A stretch of DNA of 64,000 nt from positions 1,764,001 through 1,828,000 of the forward strand of contig NC_022792.1 of NCBI RefSeq assembly GCF_000504085.1. The letters run 5' to 3'. Numbering within the stretch: the first letter of the stretch is position 1; the number at the start of each line of letters is the position of its first letter. The notes beneath the pieces were generated by a model. The model saw only the letters and a list, made by a program, of their open reading frames with translations. It was not told where the DNA came from and searched no databases. The position numbers and the translations under genes were made by a program. The DNA comes from Pseudothermotoga elfii DSM 9442 = NBRC 107921 (GTDB taxonomy: Bacteria; Thermotogota; Thermotogae; Thermotogales; DSM-5069). Shown here piece after piece: positions 60,431 to 64,000 of the stretch.

Positions 60431-61624
60431 TTACCGACCAACAAGTCTGAAAAAGTTTCTCTTTCCGACTCTGAGAACTTTTTCTCTATCTACAAAAATT
60501 TTAGCATGTATATCTGTTATCTTTTCATCATCTATCTTTACTGCGCCCTGGGATATCAATCTTCTTGCTTCGCTTCTGCTTGAAGCAATCTGCAATGTCA
60601 CGAGTAATTCTACCAACTCAACCTCAGAATTGTCAAGCTCGATGGCAGGCATCTGCGTTGGCAATTCTTTTTGTCTGAAAATCTTGATAAACTCGTTTTC
60701 TGCCTTAGCTGCGCCCTCTTCGCCGTGAAAAAAGCTCGTTATTGCAAATGCCAGCTTCATTTTTATATCTCTTGGATTGACTGACTTACTTTGAATAAGC
60801 GATTCGTATTCATTTATCTTTTGTTCAGGAATCTGCGTCAGTAATCTTATGTATTTGATTATCAACTCATCCGGTATGGACATCAACTTTCCATACATAT
60901 CAAATGGTGTGTCGTTGAAAGCAATATAATTTTCATAACTTTTACTCATTTTCATTTTACCGTCAGTTCCCTCAATTATTGGCATCGTTAAAACAACTTG
61001 CGGTTCTTGACCCATTTCCTCCTGAATTTTTCTTCCAACGAGAAGATTGAAATATTGATCAGTTCCACCAAGCTCAACATCTGCCTGAACAGCAACTGAA
61101 TCATATGCCTGAGCAAGCGGATAAAGAAATTCAGATATAGATATCGGCAAATTCGATGAGTATCTTTTCGAGAAATCGTCTCTCTCAAGCATTCTGGCAA
61201 CAGTATATTTTGAAGCGAGTTTTATGACATCCGCAAAACTCATTTTAGAAAGCCACTCACTGTTAAAACGCACTTCGGTTTTCTCCTTATCAAGAATCCT
61301 GAACGCCTGTTCTTGATAGGTTTTTGCATTTTGTCTTACTTCGCTTTCAGATAACATCTGTCTGGTTACATCCCTTCCAGATGGATCACCTATCTGGGCT
61401 GTGAAATCACCTATGATTAAAATAACTCTATGACCAAGATCTTGAAATTGCCTGAGTTTGAATAGCACAACTGCATGACCTAAATGGAGATCTGGCCTGG
61501 TTGGATCCACTCCCAATTTCACTCTCAACTGTTTTTTTCTGGTGAGCTTATTCAGTAGATCTTCTTCACTAACAAGATCTACAGCGTTTTTTTTCAGAAT
61601 CTCAAGTTGCTGCTCAACTTGCAT
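60431..61624 (-). CDS. tyrS: Tyrosyl-tRNA synthetase
   Basis: 397 residues, class I. The HIGH-type motif is HLGHAV in [11 protein letters not shown] (about 45-50), [13 protein letters not shown] follows, and [10 protein letters not shown] lies at about 230. The C-terminal S4 domain (about 335-395) ends [20 protein letters not shown]. It is four bases after secG. Confidence 0.97.
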   Translation of the reverse strand: MQVEQQLEILKKNAVDLVSEEDLLNKLTRKKQLRVKLGVDPTRPDLHLGHAVVLFKLRQFQDLGHRVILIIGDFTAQIGDPSGRDVTRQMLSESEVRQNAKTYQEQAFRILDKEKTEVRFNSEWLSKMSFADVIKLASKYTVARMLERDDFSKRYSSNLPISISEFLYPLAQAYDSVAVQADVELGGTDQYFNLLVGRKIQEEMGQEPQVVLTMPIIEGTDGKMKMSKSYENYIAFNDTPFDMYGKLMSIPDELIIKYIRLLTQIPEQKINEYESLIQSKSVNPRDIKMKLAFAITSFFHGEEGAAKAENEFIKIFRQKELPTQMPAIELDNSEVELVELLVTLQIASSRSEARRLISQGAVKIDDEKITDIHAKIFVDREKVLRVGKRNFFRLVGR

Positions 61625-61628
61625 TTGA

Positions 61629-61859
61629 TCACCTCGAAATAAAGAAGGCAGTCAATATACTGCTCACAAAAAATGCCACACTCAACCACAAGGTAATCTT
61701 TCCCGATGTATCGAGTCCTTTCTTTCTTCCAAACATGGTGTGAAGCGATCCTGAGCCAAAAGCACCTCCCAGCTCAGCAAATTTACTCATCTGCTGAAGA
61801 ACCATGTAAATCAACGCAACGCTTATCAGTGAGTGAACTATTACCATGAAGACTTTCAC
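61629..61859 (-). CDS. secG: Preprotein translocase subunit SecG
   Basis: 76 residues with two membrane helices and the SecG pattern [17 protein letters not shown]...[21 protein letters not shown]. It is a small partner of SecYE. The ATG follows GGAGGTGCTCTGG. Confidence 0.92.
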   Translation of the reverse strand: MKVFMVIVHSLISVALIYMVLQQMSKFAELGGAFGSGSLHTMFGRKKGLDTSGKITLWLSVAFFVSSILTAFFISR

Positions 61860-61884
61860 CAGAGCACCTCCTTACGCTATATTA

Positions 61885-63216
61885 TCACATTGAATATGCT
61901 GCTTGCTGCCCTGTGCTTAAAAGTTTTATAAGGAACGGTATACCACGCTTAAATATTAATCTTGGTGTTGAATATATTGAATAATACGCTTTGAAAAACA
62001 ATTTTTTCAACTCATCCGGTGAAAATTTCGGATGTTGAAAAACTAAATTTGTGCCATCAAACATTGAGAGATCCTTCACTGTAATTTTTGATTTCAGTTT
62101 TTCATACAACTTAGTACCAGGATAAGGAGTCATTATTGAAAATTGCACAATTTCTGCTCCAAGTTTTTTTGCGAACTTTATAGTTTTTTTAATAGACTCT
62201 TTTGTGTCGTTTAATGCCCCCATGATAAAACTTGCAAACAGGTCTATTTTGTATTTTTTCAGCAGTTTGGCAACATCAAATGCAATTGAGCTGGATAATT
62301 TTTTGTTATACTCCTGGAGAATTTCGTCTTCAGCACTTTCAAAACCAATAAACAGCATCTTGCAACCGGCCTTTGACATTGCTTCAACTAAGTCTTCTTT
62401 GCCAAGTAATTCATCAGCTCTGGAAAATGCCCACCAGCTGAAATTTAAATTCTCTTTGAGCATCTGCTCGCAAAGTTTTATTGTTCTTGTCTTATCGATA
62501 GTGAAATTGTCATCAAAAAATATGACAGAACCGTAATTCATTTTTTTCAAAATCTTCAGTTCCTCCACAACATTTTCAATGCTTCTCTTTCTGATTCGCA
62601 TTCCCATAAATTGAGATGCACTGCAAAATTCACAATTGAATGGACATCCCCGAGAAGTTATAACGCTTGTCGCCATTTTTTTATCAAACATAGTTCTATA
62701 AGCAGTAAAATTTTCTCTGTCGGGAAATGGAAGTAAATCAAGGTCTTCCACAAATTCCGGTTTTTTCGAAACAATCGTCCCATTTTCTATGTAACACAGG
62801 CCACTTAAGTCGGGTTTTCTCTCGTTATTTTTAAGTGCTTCAAGAAGCTTTGGTAAAACAACTTCTCCTTCTCCAAGTACAACATAATCGCATATTCCAT
62901 CAGTTAGGATCTTTTCATATTCAGCTGTGGCGTGAGGACCACCCATAACAGTTATTACACCTTGAGATTTAACCACCTGACAGATCTGTTTTGCAAGCGG
63001 GAATCTAACTGTATCGGTTGAGACACCTACTACATCGAAAGAAGAATAATCAAAATTTCTCCAATCAAATGGTTCAACGTTCATATCAATTACTCTGACA
63101 GAATGACCTATTTTTTTCAAAGTGGAGCTTATGTAAAAAAGCCCGAGAGGGGGATAAACTGCTCCCAATCGATAATAATAACCTTTGTTTGAGGGATTAA
63201 CAAGAAGAATCCTCAA
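61885..63216 (-). CDS. B12-binding-like radical SAM protein
   Basis: 443 residues and clearly a relative of the gene at 56668. N-terminal segment VNPSNKGYYYRLGAVYPPLGLFYISSTLKK and VMGGPHATAEYE; the Cys triad is in SRGCPFNCEFCSASQFMG (about 192-199); later FDDNFTIDKTRT and FIGFESAEDEIL. No DxHxxG cobalamin ligand is seen. It is separated from secG by 25 bases. Members of this group modify lipids, cofactors or small molecules; the target here is unknown. Confidence 0.85.
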   Translation of the reverse strand: MRILLVNPSNKGYYYRLGAVYPPLGLFYISSTLKKIGHSVRVIDMNVEPFDWRNFDYSSFDVVGVSTDTVRFPLAKQICQVVKSQGVITVMGGPHATAEYEKILTDGICDYVVLGEGEVVLPKLLEALKNNERKPDLSGLCYIENGTIVSKKPEFVEDLDLLPFPDRENFTAYRTMFDKKMATSVITSRGCPFNCEFCSASQFMGMRIRKRSIENVVEELKILKKMNYGSVIFFDDNFTIDKTRTIKLCEQMLKENLNFSWWAFSRADELLGKEDLVEAMSKAGCKMLFIGFESAEDEILQEYNKKLSSSIAFDVAKLLKKYKIDLFASFIMGALNDTKESIKKTIKFAKKLGAEIVQFSIMTPYPGTKLYEKLKSKITVKDLSMFDGTNLVFQHPKFSPDELKKLFFKAYYSIYSTPRLIFKRGIPFLIKLLSTGQQAAYSM

Positions 63217-63282
63217 AATTTCACCTTCTTTCTGTACATAAAAAATTATACCTCAAATGGCTACTTTTCAAAATCTATAAAG

Positions 63283-63305
63283 AAAAAGGCAGCTATAGCT
63301 GCCTT
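63283..63305 (-). terminator. Terminator of tRNA-Met
   Basis: AAGGCAGC/GCTGCCTT with loop TATA (63286-63305) is followed on the minus strand by TTTTTCT. It lies just beyond the tRNA 3' end. Confidence 0.88.
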
Positions 63306-63309
63306 CGGG

Positions 63310-63383
63310 TGGCGGCGGTGGGACTCGAACCCACGACATAGTGATTATGAATCACTCGCTCTGACCAGCTGAGCTACACCGCC
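63310..63383 (-). tRNA. tRNA-Met (anticodon CAU), elongator-like
   Basis: The minus-strand cloverleaf has acceptor GGCGGTG pairing with CGCCGCC (one G-U pair), D arm GCTCAGCTGGTCAGAGC, anticodon stem AGTGA/TCACT with loop TTCATAA (CAU) and T arm GTGGG-TTCGAGT-CCCAC. The base after the discriminator A is C, then C, then C, so CCA is not encoded. The paired first base argues against an initiator tRNA. A tRNA-Ile2 that is lysidinylated at CAU is less likely but not excluded. Confidence 0.93.
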
Positions 63384-63394
63384 ACTGTTTTTAT

Positions 63395-63423
63395 ATAATA
63401 TCATATCTCAGATTGACTTTCAA
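63395..63423 (-). promoter_or_regulatory. Promoter of tRNA-Met
   Basis: On the minus strand, -35 TTGAAA (63423-63418), a 17-base spacer and -10 TATTAT (63400-63395) lie 11 bases before the tRNA 5' end and begin seven bases past the stop of the IscB-type gene. Confidence 0.75.
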
Positions 63424-63429
63424 GATTCA

Positions 63430-64000
63430 TCATAAACCAGCGCAGGAGATTTCATCTTCTTTAAGATGAAGAAAAGTGCGCTGATTCCTCCTTTCCAATA
63501 TTAACGTCTTTGCTCTTTCAATAACCTTTAAGTCTTGATACTTTGTTGATGAGTGTATTTTTTCCCCACTCAATGTACGTATATCAAAATACCCAGAACT
63601 CCTCAAATCATAAATTGTGCCAATTTGATTTTTGTACCTCACTTTATCAAATCTTCTAAATCCTTTGACTTCTTTTATAGTGTTTCGTTTTCTGATGCTG
63701 CCTTTTAATATATTCGCTTTGTGTAATGACGTGTTTTGTCTTCTGAAATATTTCCCAAAGTACCATTCAGTAGCTCTGTTAATATCTTTGCTACAACCTG
63801 CTATTACAAATGCATCGTTTCTATGTGTTTTCTCTAATCCCATTTCTGTTCTTTTTGCTTTTGTGATACTGCCAAAAGCTATTTCAACATCGTATTGTTG
63901 TTTCAACCTGTTTACTATGTGCCATCCTATTGTCGAAACATGATTTGCATCTTTTGGTTTTCTATATCTTGTTTTTCCATATCTTCTGTTTCTTCTATAT
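63430..64000 (-). CDS. IscB-type RuvC/HNH-family protein, 3' part only (gene continues past the window)
   Basis: The reading frame is open to the window edge; about 190 codons are visible. In order: an arginine-rich bridge-helix-like RRNRRYGKTRYRKP, then KDANHVSTIGWHIVNRL, RuvC-III with KTHRNDAFVIAG (catalytic His/Asp), and the C-terminal domain LHKANILKGSIRKRNT, FDKVRYKN, RSSGYFDIRTL. This is the C-terminal layout of IscB, the RNA-guided transposon-linked ancestor of Cas9. The arginine-rich stretch lies only a few residues from RuvC-III, where RuvC-II and HNH would be expected, so an internal deletion or an HNH-less form is possible. The ATG/TTG-like codon at 63906 is internal, not a start. 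Confidence 0.75.
   Translation of the reverse strand, partial: YRRNRRYGKTRYRKPKDANHVSTIGWHIVNRLKQQYDVEIAFGSITKAKRTEMGLEKTHRNDAFVIAGCSKDINRATEWYFGKYFRRQNTSLHKANILKGSIRKRNTIKEVKGFRRFDKVRYKNQIGTIYDLRSSGYFDIRTLSGEKIHSSTKYQDLKVIERAKTLILERRNQRTFLHLKEDEISCAGL

Noticed and set aside
63310-63383. tRNA-Ile2 or initiator tRNA for the CAU tRNA
   Set aside because: The paired 1-72 position excludes a normal initiator; the sequence resembles elongator Met, though Ile2 cannot be fully excluded.
63430-63906. A complete small gene beginning at 63906
   Set aside because: The frame continues upstream without a stop to the window edge with IscB-like sequence, so 63906 is internal.

Overview
The window is a gene-dense, AT-rich bacterial chromosome segment that points to the Thermotogae, probably a Pseudothermotoga-like species. 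The pointers are an SLH-plus-coiled-coil sheath protein next to a beta-barrel protein (the Omp-alpha/porin pair of the 'toga'), a DHH-CBS-CCA-adding enzyme fusion, DUF5317, many ABC importers without their own ATPase, strong GGAGGTGA ribosome sites, frequent TTG/GTG starts, and anaerobe-type enzymes (radical SAM proteins, lysine 5,6-aminomutase, EtfAB).

Layout. 1-3050: tRNA-Ser(CGA), panC, a DUF5317 membrane protein and a SpoIID/LytB protein. 3049-12378 (minus): an operon of secreted enzymes (metallophosphatase/PQQ propeller, amidase, ThuA-like protein, GHL10 hydrolase, NlpC/P60 protein) around a sugar ABC importer. 12690-22579 (plus): an operon with a ribose-type ABC importer, MtnK, MtnA, a split transketolase, a RuBisCO-like protein and a SorC regulator, behind a promoter with two tandem palindromes. 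22580-23187: no gene, but a 36+36-base repeat unit between a promoter and a terminator. 23188-29698 (minus): NagZ, MurQ, a GntR regulator and an oligopeptide-type importer, which together look like muropeptide recovery. 29819-32953 (plus): EtfB, EtfA and a GlcD-type dehydrogenase. 32943-36094: an EamA exporter, a broken small gene, a TIM-barrel isomerase-like protein and a 2-hydroxyacid dehydrogenase. 36108-41572: phoU-pstBACS, divergent from a PhoB-like regulator and a soluble histidine kinase. 41750-48903 (plus): a sugar importer with SorC regulator, PfkB kinase, FGGY kinase and class II aldolase. 48947-51255: lysine 5,6-aminomutase. 51218-64000: CCA-adding fusion, SAM hydrolase-like protein, an orphan peptide-binding protein, two B12-type radical SAM proteins, the toga pair, tyrS, secG, tRNA-Met(CAU), and the 3' part of an IscB-type gene cut by the window edge.

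How the genes work together. Two clusters look built for cell-wall or oligosaccharide turnover: an extracytoplasmic set at 3-12 kb and a cytoplasmic NagZ/MurQ set at 23-30 kb. Most importers here would have to borrow ATPases encoded elsewhere.

The most interesting candidate is the 12.7-22.6 kb operon. MtnK and MtnA would make 5-methylthioribulose-1-phosphate (or its 5-deoxy analogue) from an imported 5-substituted ribose. A RuBisCO-like protein with an altered metal-ligand triad and a divergent two-subunit transketolase would then take the place of the usual oxygen-dependent methionine-salvage steps. I know of no described pathway that joins these four activities; this is inferred from gene content and motifs and has not been tested.
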